A DNA stretch of 64,000 bases from Paenarthrobacter aurescens (lineage in GTDB: Bacteria; Actinomycetota; Actinomycetes; Actinomycetales; Micrococcaceae): NCBI RefSeq assembly GCF_025421775.1, contig NZ_JAOEFX010000002.1, positions 372,001 to 436,000 on the forward strand. Reading direction: 5' to 3'. The notes under the pieces were generated by a model that was not told the DNA's origin, searched no databases, and was given only the letters and a program-made list of their open reading frames with translations. Positions 1 to 8,281 of this stretch are shown one piece after another. The translations under genes and the position numbers were made by a program. How positions within the stretch are numbered: the first letter of the stretch is position 1; each line of letters opens with the position of its first letter.

Positions 1-1
1 T

Positions 2-1633
2 CTAAGCCAACTGGAATGGAAACGCGGTAACTACGAAACCGCCCAATTGGATCGTTTGTACACGGGCAATGATGCCCGGGCCGCTAAGGTCATCCGCGAG
101 CTCCGAGACAAAGTCACTGGGACCGAACACATGCGCGCCCTGGGCTTCTGCGTTTCGGTCCAGCACGCCCACTACATGGCAACTGTGTTTAATTCGGCCG
201 GTATTGCATCAGTAGCCGTGGACGGTGGCACTGATGAGGCCGAAAGAGCACGCGCCCTTGACCAGCTTCGAAACCGGGAGATCAACTGCATTTTTGCCGT
301 GGATCTGTTCAATGAAGGACTGGATATCCCGCAGGTGGACACGATTTTGATGTTGCGGCCCACGCAGAGCGCAACGATCTTCTTACAACAACTTGGACGT
401 GGCTTACGCCGAGCAGATGACAAAGCTGTTCTAACCGTTCTGGATTTCATTGGTCAACAGCACCGTGAATTCCGGTTTGATCTTCGTTATCGGGCTCTGA
501 CGGGGTACGGGAGGACGGAATTGAAGAAAGCAGTGGAGGACGAGTTTCCGTTCCTGCCGTCGGGCTCACAGATCGTGCTCGATCGGGTGGCGCAGAAAGT
601 GGTCCTGGACAACATAAAGATGCAACTGCGTTTCAACCGCGCACAGTTGGTTCGTGACATAGCCTCATATGCGGAAACCGAGTTGGCCGCGTATTTACGA
701 GAATCGGGCAGCGACCTGAAGTCCATCTACCGGTCAACCCGCGATTCATGGACGAGCTACCTCCGGCAAGCGCAATTGATTGATGGCTTCTCGGGTCTTG
801 AAGCCGCGCTTAAGGGAGCACATCACCACCGTTCGGATACGGAAGAGAAGAGACTCCTGGGACGCATGGCAGCTCTCATTCACGTTGATGATCCAGAGCG
901 AGCAGAGGCCTACACCATGCTTGTGCGAGCGGATGCGCCCCGCTACGTGGACCTGGGACCACGGGAACAGACATTCGCGCGTATGTTGTTCTACACGCTT
1001 TGGGACGACGGTGGCGATTTCAAAACGTACGACGACGGTTTTGACCACCTGCGCAGCTACCCGTTCGTGTGCAGCGAGATCAGGCAGATTGTCAGCCTGG
1101 GAGCTGCGGCATCGAGACACGCTGCTAAGGGTCTCGGTGCCGGGCTCCAACACATTCCGCTTCTTTCCCATGCAACATACAGACGCGAGGAGGTTCTCGC
1201 CGCGCTTGGATATGGTTCGATCGAACGCGGGAAGAATGTGCAACATCGCGAGGGGGTCGCATGGTGTCCAGATACGGCGACTGACGCCTTCTTTGTCACG
1301 CTTAACAAGGACGACAAGAAACACTCCGCGACCACCATGTACAGGGACTACGCCATCAGCCCGGACCTGTTCCATTGGGAATCGCAGAACAACACGTCGC
1401 GCTCCAGCCCGGTTGGTAGGCGCTACTTGAACCGAAAAGCCAACGGCTCGCGAATCCTGCTGTTTACCCGAGAGGCCGCTGAGGATGAAACTGGTTTAAC
1501 GGTTCCTTACACATGTCTAGGGCAGGTGGACTACGTCCAGCATTCGGGGGAGAAGCCGATTGCGATCACGTGGAAGCTGCATCGCGCGATGCCGGCCGAC
1601 GTGTTCGCGACTGCTGCGGCCGTGGCTCACTGA
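2..1633 (+). CDS. Superfamily II helicase, C-terminal part, with DUF3427 domain (5' end outside window)
   Basis: The reading frame is open from base 2, so only the end of the protein is seen. The first ~150 residues are a RecA-like helicase C-terminal domain: motif V is recognisable in EGLDIPQVDT and motif VI in QQLGRGLRR. The remaining ~370 residues match my memory of the DUF3427 region that follows such helicases; full-length relatives often also carry an N-terminal PLD-type nuclease, which cannot be checked here. Proteins of this build act on DNA in the cytoplasm and are common in defence islands. The next gene is a DNA methylase on the same strand 430 bases on. Helicase identity is firm; a restriction role is inference. 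Confidence 0.8.
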   Translation, partial: LSQLEWKRGNYETAQLDRLYTGNDARAAKVIRELRDKVTGTEHMRALGFCVSVQHAHYMATVFNSAGIASVAVDGGTDEAERARALDQLRNREINCIFAVDLFNEGLDIPQVDTILMLRPTQSATIFLQQLGRGLRRADDKAVLTVLDFIGQQHREFRFDLRYRALTGYGRTELKKAVEDEFPFLPSGSQIVLDRVAQKVVLDNIKMQLRFNRAQLVRDIASYAETELAAYLRESGSDLKSIYRSTRDSWTSYLRQAQLIDGFSGLEAALKGAHHHRSDTEEKRLLGRMAALIHVDDPERAEAYTMLVRADAPRYVDLGPREQTFARMLFYTLWDDGGDFKTYDDGFDHLRSYPFVCSEIRQIVSLGAAASRHAAKGLGAGLQHIPLLSHATYRREEVLAALGYGSIERGKNVQHREGVAWCPDTATDAFFVTLNKDDKKHSATTMYRDYAISPDLFHWESQNNTSRSSPVGRRYLNRKANGSRILLFTREAAEDETGLTVPYTCLGQVDYVQHSGEKPIAITWKLHRAMPADVFATAAAVAH

Positions 1634-1695
1634 CATGGTAAGCCGTAGAGCTCTGGAATTTTCGAAAACTGGCTGTGAGCCAGAGTGCCCGATCT

Positions 1696-1742
1696 TGCGA
1701 CTTATAATCGTGAGGTCGGGAGATCGAGCCTCCCCACCGCTA
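1696..1742 (+). other. 3' half of a tRNA gene, probable attachment-site scar
   Basis: A 5+5 anticodon stem with loop CTTATAA (1696-1712), a 5-base variable region, a T-stem GGGAG/CTCCC around ATCGAGC (1718-1734), a 7-base acceptor strand and one discriminator base (to 1742) are all in correct tRNA register. The upstream half (D-arm, 5' acceptor) is absent. The arm resembles tRNA-Met(CAU), or less likely tRNA-Lys, with one change in the anticodon loop and one in the T-loop. A tRNA 3' end without its 5' half is what integration at a tRNA leaves at the far end of an element. An intact parent copy is not in this window. Confidence 0.5.
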
Positions 1743-1748
1743 CATAGC

Positions 1749-1783
1749 AAGACCCCTGAAATCCTTGTGATTTCAGGGGTCTT
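1749..1783 (+). terminator. Intrinsic terminator after the tRNA fragment
   Basis: A 15-bp perfect stem (1749-1763 with 1769-1783) with a 5-base loop follows 6 bases after the tRNA 3' end. It may have come with the tRNA as part of the attachment site. It would also stop transcription from the helicase gene. Confidence 0.8.
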
Positions 1784-2062
1784 CTGCTTCTCCGAGAAAA
1801 AATCTTGACAAAGCAGGCTACCTAGCATTCTCGCAGATTCCATCCACTTCGCCCGAACATGGCTACAAAATGGCTACAGCCCGGACCCGTTCGAGGACGC
1901 AGGGGCAATCAGCTGAACGGTGCTTGGGCGGGGCGTTTTCGCAGGCCTCAGCATGAGTGCTTGAATTGGGTCCGGGGTAGGCAGGCGGCGGCCCTTGGGG
2001 ACCACCCCAGTCGGAATATGACAGCGCGAACCTTGGTCGCGCAGCGAAAGGCAGTAACCTTC

Positions 2063-4804
2063 ATGGCCAACGAGGAACTACAGCAACGTGAGTACCTGTC
2101 CACTGGATCGTTGAAGGGCGATTCATTCGGACGCTACGAGTCCCTAAACCTAGGCGCGACCAACCTGACTGCCTTGGTAGCCGCCGGACTCGTGGAGCAG
2201 TTGCCAGCAGAGTTCCGGTTCGCGTGTTCGGTGTACAAGCGGCCAGCAAGGGTGGCCAGCCTTAAGCCAGACCAGATCATTATGGAGAGGATTGGTTCCG
2301 ATGTCCGTGTTGTGGCCGTCCACGAACACAAGCCTGATGGAGCGTTCACCGGAAAGACTGGGCTGACCAAGCTGCTGGGTGCGCAAGAACAGGCCCTGGT
2401 CTCAGCTGACGCTCTTGGTGCCAAGATCGCCGCGTGCAGTGACGGGACAGTGACGACCTATGTAGATGTCGAAGCGAGCGTATCCGCCCAAGCCATCGTG
2501 CTCTACGAGGGCACGCTGTCGCAGTTCACGGATGCCGAGATCGACAAGATCCGTGCTCGCCAGCAGCCCAACGGTAAGGATCCAGCCGAGCTTGCGGAGA
2601 GTGTTTGGCAGCTCATTTGGCACGCATCGAAAGCTGAGCCTAAAGAGTGCTTGCTGACGTTCGTCGAGCTGTTTGTCCTGAAGTTCCTCAGCGACAACCT
2701 TCCCCTGCAGGTCCTGCCAAAGGACTACTCATTTGCCAAGCTGATGGAAGACCCAGCGACGTTCAAAACGTCGACTGGTGTCACTCAGATCGAGTACTAC
2801 ATTCGAACCATTCGACCGAAGATCAAGTCCATCTTCCCCGATAACACTTTCTCCAAGGACAGTGTTCTCAAGGAGATCTTTGGACAGGCCGGTACTGTCT
2901 CCAAGACTTCGATCATCAATGGTTTCGTCTTCCTGAAGAGCGGCGACAAGAGCGCGGATTCCTGGAACTCGACATTTGTGGCAATCCTGAATCGCTTCAA
3001 GGAATTCGGCGTGCTTACCAACATCGACCCCGAGTTCAAGCTGAGGCTCTACGAGACGTTCCTCAAGAAGTCAGCCCGACAGCAGCAGCTTGGCCAGTTC
3101 TTCACACCAAGGAACATAGTCAAGCCAATTGTTGATATGAGTCAGATGGCCAAACTCCCTGACGGGGCGGTTGTACTGGACCCAGCAGCTGGGGTTGGTG
3201 GGTTCGTCCTCGAGCCCCTCCTCTGGAGCTCAGCCCTGGCAGGGAACATTAAGCTGAAAAACGGGGAACACTCACGGCGGGTTACCACCGTGGGCGTTGA
3301 TGTGGACGCTGACCTGCACATTCTCGCCAAGGCGAACATGCTTCTGCACCTCGCAGAACAAGTTCGTGATCCTTCGGTAAGCATGCAGGCACTGAACACT
3401 GCAATGGCGGACACGTTTGTTCTGATGGATGAGAACAAGACGCTCGGTTCGCTGCTGCACCCGCCCCGAAACGCAGCAGACCTGATCCTCACAAACCCTC
3501 CGTATGTGACGCGGGGCAGCGCGATCTACAGGGATACGCTGAAGTCGATCTCGGGCAAGAAAAACGGTGAACTCCTCAAGGACTACTACAGCCGCTCAGG
3601 GCTGGGGCTGGAAGGGCTCTTCCTGCGGTATATCTCTGGGGCGCTGAAGCCCGGAGGGCGGGCCTTCGTGATCGTTCCCCAAGGGATGCTGAATCGGACT
3701 GAAATCAGTCTGAAGTCTCAAGTACTGCAAGAGTGCAACCTGATCGCATCTCTACAGCTTCCACGGAATGCGTTCTTCAACACGTCTCAAAGCACCTACC
3801 TGTTGGTCATCGAGAAGCGATTCACTCCGCAAGATGAGCGACCCAAGGTTTTCTGCGCGATTGTCCGATCCATTGGTGAGTCCTTGGACGCCAGGCGGCT
3901 TCCAACGCCGAGTGACAACGATCTCGCAGACATCTCGAAGATTTTCATCGATTGGACGAACGAAAAGCAACAGAGCGTCTCCCCGGTAGTGAAGTGGGCG
4001 CTTGCGTCGGAGTTCTCCGCGGAGAGCCGGTGGGATGTCACGCGGTTCTGGAATGACGCGGAACTCGTGAAGATCGGAGAAGCCGCCGCGCCAGTCGCCC
4101 GAGAAAACTACCTCACGGAGACGAAGGTGACGCTGGAGGAGTTGCTGCAGGACCTAACTGACACTCAGGCGGAGCTGGATGACCTGATGCGGGGAGAGCA
4201 CATCTCGTTACCTTTGTCAGACAAGGCGGGACACTTCGTCGTCAGGTCCGGCACCAGAATAAAGACCGTCGAGATCATGCAAAATCCTCCTCTCGACGAA
4301 GGGGACCGGGTCACGGTTTATTCCTGCTTCAAGAACGAGAAGACGACTAAGGGGGACGTGTCCAAGAAGTACTTGGAGTCGCGTACCGTGAAGCGGCGCA
4401 ATCCGGAGACTAAGAAGTTCGAGCCGCAGCCCGAGTTCTACGTTGAAGAAAACCGAATCGTGACAGTCAACGCTAATGGTTCTGTCGGCTGGGTTTTTGT
4501 TCGAGAGCCCGGCTGTCTGATCACGGACGATGTGATCGCGGTGGAACCCGTCGTGGAAGGTATCTCCCTCGATTACCTGGCGCTGGCACTACAGAAGGCA
4601 GCGTCCTCAGGTGGCTTCATCTATGAGGCGAAGTTGTTCGCGGCGAGAGTCAAAGAACTTACCGTGGAAATTCCTGTAGACGAGAACGGTGATCATGACA
4701 TGGAGCAGCAACAGAAGATTGCTGCTGCCACGCGGCGGTTCCAGCTGCTAACCACTCGCATTGCTGACCTTGGGCGCACTGCGGCTACGAGCCGGTTCGT
4801 ATAG
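2063..4804 (+). CDS. N-6 adenine DNA methylase fused to a specificity-type domain (type I/IIG-like)
   Basis: About 913 residues from the ATG at 2063; the frame is open further upstream, but that stretch reads poorly as protein, and GAAAGG lies upstream of 2063. The SAM-binding motif I (DPAAGVGG, ~residue 371) and catalytic NPPY (~477) identify an HsdM-type adenine methylase. After ~690 comes a coiled-coil-like segment and then a domain that looks like one target-recognition half of an HsdS subunit. The N-terminal ~230 residues include VVAVHEHK and could be a divergent nuclease domain, but I cannot confirm PD-(D/E)xK residues. No separate hsdR or hsdS adjoins it. A single-chain type IIG enzyme or an orphan defence methylase are both possible. 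Confidence 0.8.
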   Translation: MANEELQQREYLSTGSLKGDSFGRYESLNLGATNLTALVAAGLVEQLPAEFRFACSVYKRPARVASLKPDQIIMERIGSDVRVVAVHEHKPDGAFTGKTGLTKLLGAQEQALVSADALGAKIAACSDGTVTTYVDVEASVSAQAIVLYEGTLSQFTDAEIDKIRARQQPNGKDPAELAESVWQLIWHASKAEPKECLLTFVELFVLKFLSDNLPLQVLPKDYSFAKLMEDPATFKTSTGVTQIEYYIRTIRPKIKSIFPDNTFSKDSVLKEIFGQAGTVSKTSIINGFVFLKSGDKSADSWNSTFVAILNRFKEFGVLTNIDPEFKLRLYETFLKKSARQQQLGQFFTPRNIVKPIVDMSQMAKLPDGAVVLDPAAGVGGFVLEPLLWSSALAGNIKLKNGEHSRRVTTVGVDVDADLHILAKANMLLHLAEQVRDPSVSMQALNTAMADTFVLMDENKTLGSLLHPPRNAADLILTNPPYVTRGSAIYRDTLKSISGKKNGELLKDYYSRSGLGLEGLFLRYISGALKPGGRAFVIVPQGMLNRTEISLKSQVLQECNLIASLQLPRNAFFNTSQSTYLLVIEKRFTPQDERPKVFCAIVRSIGESLDARRLPTPSDNDLADISKIFIDWTNEKQQSVSPVVKWALASEFSAESRWDVTRFWNDAELVKIGEAAAPVARENYLTETKVTLEELLQDLTDTQAELDDLMRGEHISLPLSDKAGHFVVRSGTRIKTVEIMQNPPLDEGDRVTVYSCFKNEKTTKGDVSKKYLESRTVKRRNPETKKFEPQPEFYVEENRIVTVNANGSVGWVFVREPGCLITDDVIAVEPVVEGISLDYLALALQKAASSGGFIYEAKLFAARVKELTVEIPVDENGDHDMEQQQKIAAATRRFQLLTTRIADLGRTAATSRFV

Positions 4805-4830
4805 TCGGCAACAGGCACCCTTTTGACTGT

Positions 4831-4859
4831 AGAGGTCCCCGCAAAATTCGGGGGCCTCT
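4831..4859. terminator. Bidirectional terminator between methylase and recombinase genes
   Basis: An 11-bp stem (4831-4841 with 4849-4859, one G-T pair) with a 7-base AT-rich loop lies between two convergent genes. Confidence 0.8.
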
Positions 4860-4863
4860 TACG

Positions 4864-5439
4864 CTATTTGGCTAGGTAGCGGTACAGGGTAGCTACGGAG
4901 ACGCCCAACGCATCCGCGATCTCCTTGGGACTCATAACGCCAGCTCCGTGCAGCTGCTTTGCCCTGGTCACCTTTGAGCTATCCAGCAGCTGAGGACGGC
5001 CACCTACGCGCCCACGCGCGCGCGCTGCTGCCAGGCCTGCATGAGTCCGCTCAAGGATCAGGTCACGCTCGTATTCAGCTAGTGCTCCGAAGATGCCCAG
5101 CATCAGCTTGGCCTGCGCCCTGTTTCCATCCGTGCTAAGCATGGGGTTGTCTAACACCCGCACGGCAATCCCTTGGTCTCCCAGCTCTTGGAATAGCTGC
5201 ACGAGATTTCCTAGTGACCGCCCCAATCGGTCCAGCTTGGCGACTACCAAGGTGTCACCTTCCCGCAACGACTCCAGGCACTTATCAAAGCCCGGACGTT
5301 TGGCTTTTGCACCACTCACACCGTGATCCTGGAAAAGATGCCGAGCGTCGTCGTTCACTCCTGCAGCGATCAGCGCATCTCGTTGACCGTCCGTGTTCTG
5401 GTCGGCCGTACTAACCCGCATGTAGCCAACTAGTGCCAT
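4864..5439 (-). CDS. Small serine recombinase (resolvase/invertase family)
   Basis: 191 residues from the ATG at 5439, chosen because AGGGAGGG lies just upstream; an in-frame extension of 8 codons exists. The N-terminal catalytic domain begins GYMRVSTADQ, placing the nucleophile at Ser10; LDRLGR (~75) and the E-helix region follow. The C-terminal ~45 residues form a helix-turn-helix (SPKEIADALGVSVATLYRYL). Enzymes of this family catalyse resolution or inversion at short paired sites usually next to their own gene; repeats are present upstream (5484-5620). It marks the island as mobile. Confidence 0.93.
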   Translation of the reverse strand: MALVGYMRVSTADQNTDGQRDALIAAGVNDDARHLFQDHGVSGAKAKRPGFDKCLESLREGDTLVVAKLDRLGRSLGNLVQLFQELGDQGIAVRVLDNPMLSTDGNRAQAKLMLGIFGALAEYERDLILERTHAGLAAARARGRVGGRPQLLDSSKVTRAKQLHGAGVMSPKEIADALGVSVATLYRYLAK

Positions 5440-5483
5440 TCCCGGACCCTCCCTCTTTCTCACTTACTCGACTCTGTAGGTAG

Positions 5484-5620
5484 TTTTGAGAACTAGATTA
5501 TGAGAAGAGTTTTGAGAATGCAACTGTCCGGAATCTCGCGGGCAATTACGTGTTCCTGGCTCGAGGTGCAACGCATCAATAAACGATCGTTTTCGAGAAC
5601 GGGCAGGAGTTGCGAGAAGG
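5484..5620. repeat. Repeated TTTTGAGAA-like motifs upstream of the recombinase gene (candidate res site)
   Basis: TTTTGAGAA occurs at 5484-5492 and 5510-5518, with a variant TTATGAGAA at 5498-5506 between them. Farther out lie the near-palindrome GTTTTCGAGAAC (5589-5600) and GTTGCGAGAAG (5609-5619). All sit in the intergenic space upstream of the recombinase gene, where res or operator sites are expected. Function is inferred from position only. Confidence 0.45.
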
Positions 5621-5677
5621 TCGCCAGTGACTGGTTCAGGATTAAATGAAGTCAACCTACCCGCCTAAGCTGGGACA

Positions 5678-6412
5678 GTGAAAATTATTGAAAAGATGGG
5701 CGGATGGGTATGGGTAATACCATTCGGCTTGGCTCTCGTCTGCTTCTTCGCCTTAGCTGCGACCGGTCCTCACCAGTGGGGAGACGTCCCGACGTGGGTG
5801 GCCACCGTAGGAACTCTAGGATCGTTCTGGGTAGCCCTTGCAATTTACTACGGGACTACTGTGGACAAGCGATACGCCCCTGCCCGTCTCGTTTCCGTTT
5901 ACACGGTTTGGAGTAAGCCTGTAAACAGGAGTCAAGCTGGACATGTATGGAACGGCAAAGGGTTCACTCCGATGCCTCAAAATGAGCCCATGCCAGTTGT
6001 CGAGTATGCCGAGGGGATTCCGCCTGAAATTGCGGAAGGTTTAGTGCCAGGTCCTGCGGACGGCCTTAGTCCGACAGTACAGCGCGTGAAGTATGCGATT
6101 GAGAACGCCGGGGAACACGCCATTCACCACATCCGCATAGACCATGGATTTCCTGATTCGAGCAGTATTCGTTCGTTTAGCCGGTCTTATCTAACGCTCC
6201 GACCCCACGGAATCCTGCGACCCATCTTTCACTTCGAGAATGATCTCAATCTCGAAGGACTTCGGCCTCGCGTCTACTTTACCGACGCCATGAATCGTCG
6301 ATGGTGCAGTGAACCAGGCTATCCGGTTCGCCTTGCGAAGAAAGATGAGGGTGACTATGAAGGCACCGGTTCTCTTGACTTCCTCAACGAAGACTTGCCC
6401 GCCCACGAGTGA
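5678..6412 (+). CDS. Membrane-anchored protein of unknown function
   Basis: 244 residues from a GTG at 5678; the ATG at 5696 is an alternative start. Two hydrophobic segments (about residues 10-30 and 38-60) are followed by a soluble ~180-residue domain rich in beta-forming residues, with no motif I recognise. The layout (N-terminal membrane segment, then beta-rich domain) resembles that of the products at 7431-8042 and 11743-12492. It lies in an accessory stretch between a recombinase and a DUF4145 gene. Confidence 0.6.
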   Translation: MKIIEKMGGWVWVIPFGLALVCFFALAATGPHQWGDVPTWVATVGTLGSFWVALAIYYGTTVDKRYAPARLVSVYTVWSKPVNRSQAGHVWNGKGFTPMPQNEPMPVVEYAEGIPPEIAEGLVPGPADGLSPTVQRVKYAIENAGEHAIHHIRIDHGFPDSSSIRSFSRSYLTLRPHGILRPIFHFENDLNLEGLRPRVYFTDAMNRRWCSEPGYPVRLAKKDEGDYEGTGSLDFLNEDLPAHE

Positions 6413-6564
6413 ATGACGGTCCAACGCTACGGTGGTAGGGCGCGTAACCCACCCATGATTCCGGCCCACCCCGGTCGTGATAGCGACTCTCCTTCCGTAC
6501 TGGTTAGCAGGTCGCCGATAGCCAGAAACCATTTCCTACCCACACCACAAGGAATGCTAAAGAT

Positions 6565-7338
6565 ATGACTAGCAAGTTCGTCCCTCCGTCACACCAGTCA
6601 AAGCGTTTCAATTGCCCCAGGTGTGGAACGTTTGCTGCTCACGAGTGGCGGGAGCTCAATTACCACACAGGCTCGGACGAGTACGGGCAGCGCTTTTTTG
6701 ATCCGATCGAAGACAAAGCGACTTCAAGAGAATCGTCAAATGCTCGAGGTGAGCGGTGGGAGGCCAGCTTTTGCTCAGGCTGCGACAGGCACAGCCTCTG
6801 GATTGGAGGCACGTTGGTGTTTCCCAGCATGGCCATAGGCACCAGCGTTCCTGAGCCGGCGGAGGGTATGCCGACAAGTGTTGAGGAGCTTTATTTGGAG
6901 GCAGCGGCTGTGCTGCCACACTCTCAAAGGGCGGCGGTAGCCCTTTGCAGGGCATCGCTGGAGCGGCTTGTGAAAGTTCTGACGCCGGATTCACACCCTA
7001 AGAGTTCTCTAGATGCGCGCCTTGTGGTACTTCACGAAAGAACTACAGCAACTCTTGCGCAGGGCTTGGAAATCATCCGGCATGTCGGGAATACAGCACT
7101 TCACGGAGCGAGGGACGACGACGAATCCGTAGTCATCTATATGGAGGGGGACGAGAGCGAACTCATCGATGTTTTCTTTGTGACCATCAACGGATTGGTC
7201 GACGAACTCATAACACGGCCAGCTCGGCTGCTTGCTGTTTACAACTCGTTACCTGCAGAGAAGCGTGAAGCCATATCCAGGAAAGTGCAGGCATCCCGAA
7301 CCAGTTTGGCCGCTCAGGGAAGTGACGACCTCACTTAG
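6565..7338 (+). CDS. DUF4145 domain protein with N-terminal zinc ribbon
   Basis: 257 residues from ATG. An N-terminal CPRC (~18-21) and a later CSGC (~70-73) would form one zinc-binding ribbon. The C-terminal helical domain contains the pattern RAAVALCRASLERLV and IRHVGNTALHGA, typical of DUF4145/HEPN-like helical proteins found beside restriction and defence genes. The (R/N)xxxH-type segment NTALHG could be HEPN-like catalytic sequence, but this is not certain. A 92-base gap separates it from the next gene on the same strand. Confidence 0.7.
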   Translation: MTSKFVPPSHQSKRFNCPRCGTFAAHEWRELNYHTGSDEYGQRFFDPIEDKATSRESSNARGERWEASFCSGCDRHSLWIGGTLVFPSMAIGTSVPEPAEGMPTSVEELYLEAAAVLPHSQRAAVALCRASLERLVKVLTPDSHPKSSLDARLVVLHERTTATLAQGLEIIRHVGNTALHGARDDDESVVIYMEGDESELIDVFFVTINGLVDELITRPARLLAVYNSLPAEKREAISRKVQASRTSLAAQGSDDLT

Positions 7339-7430
7339 GCGCAAGGCAAACCTAAGGATAGTCGAAGGATCCCCATGCCCTTCGTTTGCGTCCAAGTTAG
7401 GAGGTTGTTGCCGCCCACCAACCCTGTACC

Positions 7431-8042
7431 GTGAACTTCATGACGCTTCCATCAGTGATTGTTGCCTGCCTGGCGCTCATCTTTACCGTCGCATCATTTT
7501 GGTGGCTGCAGGCGCGTAAAGGAAAACTCAAGCTTTACCCGGTCACAACGTTCAGCGGGGCCGCAACGAACCACACTTTCGTACTCCGCGTCCCAATAAT
7601 CCTTTACAATACGGGAGCCATTCCTCGGGTTGTCACGGGTATGAGGCTTAGGTGGCAGGGTGATCAGACTCAGGTCTTCGAATGTCACAGTTTCCGGAAG
7701 ACTATCCAAGCCACAGAAATCGACCAGGATGACTACGCGCACCCTTATGTCGTCCCAGGTCGAAGCGTCATCACGAAACACGCGCACTTCATAGCCGAAG
7801 GGTTCGGTCGGTATCTGTCCAGCGAGCCCAGCATCTTCCTGCTTGAGATCACTGTGGATGCAAGCACAAGCTGGAAGGTGCTGGACACTGTGACGCTCCA
7901 CACGGAGATCATGAACGAAACGTCCTACGTTAGCTACACCAACAACTCTGGCCTGTGGCCAGACGGCGCCGAGTCCGAAGGTCGTCAGCATCGAGAGAAG
8001 TTAGCCGAAATGCGAGCAAGAGCCGCACGCCTCAACCATTAA
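7431..8042 (+). CDS. Membrane-anchored protein of unknown function
   Basis: 203 residues from a GTG at 7431 (ATG at 7440 is an alternative). One hydrophobic segment at about residues 6-26 is followed by a soluble domain with alternating beta strands (VLRVPIILYNTGAIPRVV, ITVDAS). I do not recognise a family. The soluble part resembles immunoglobulin-like folds in layout only. It lies on the same strand as the DUF4145 gene upstream and the DUF4917 gene downstream. Confidence 0.6.
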   Translation: MNFMTLPSVIVACLALIFTVASFWWLQARKGKLKLYPVTTFSGAATNHTFVLRVPIILYNTGAIPRVVTGMRLRWQGDQTQVFECHSFRKTIQATEIDQDDYAHPYVVPGRSVITKHAHFIAEGFGRYLSSEPSIFLLEITVDASTSWKVLDTVTLHTEIMNETSYVSYTNNSGLWPDGAESEGRQHREKLAEMRARAARLNH

Positions 8043-8098
8043 TGCATCGTAATTGAGAACAGGCACATGTGATCTAGGTGTGAGCGGCCGGTGTCGAC

Positions 8099-8210
8099 TA
8101 TAGTTTCAGCGCCCGGGGGCCGGGGAGCGACGGAGGTGCCTCGCCCCCGGGCCAAGGAGTGCCTGTCCGGCAGGCAGGCACAATGAGATGGGTCGCGACT
8201 CGCGATCCCA
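8099..8210 (+). ncRNA. Candidate structured RNA: three tandem hairpins before the DUF4917 gene
   Basis: A -10-like TATAGT (8099-8104) places a start near 8111, the first base of hairpin 1: a 10-bp perfect GC stem (8111-8120 with 8143-8152). Hairpin 2 pairs 8159-8165 with 8175-8181, with a competing 5-bp stem 8161-8165/8171-8175. Hairpin 3 pairs 8189-8197 with 8201-8210, with one bulged T. No good -35 is visible and there is no open frame of interest. The gene downstream begins 71 bases later. It could be a stand-alone RNA, a structured leader, or the terminator region of the preceding gene. Confidence 0.4.
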
Positions 8211-8281
8211 CCTACACCGAGGGAACAACCGTCTTTTTCGGCATCGTCTAATCTTGAGGCTAAAGCAGATTTGGGGGAAAC

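Noticed and set aside
8074..8080. Single CTAGGTG near the hairpin RNA promoter
   Set aside because: One isolated heptamer, opposite orientation relative to the promoter; chance is likely.
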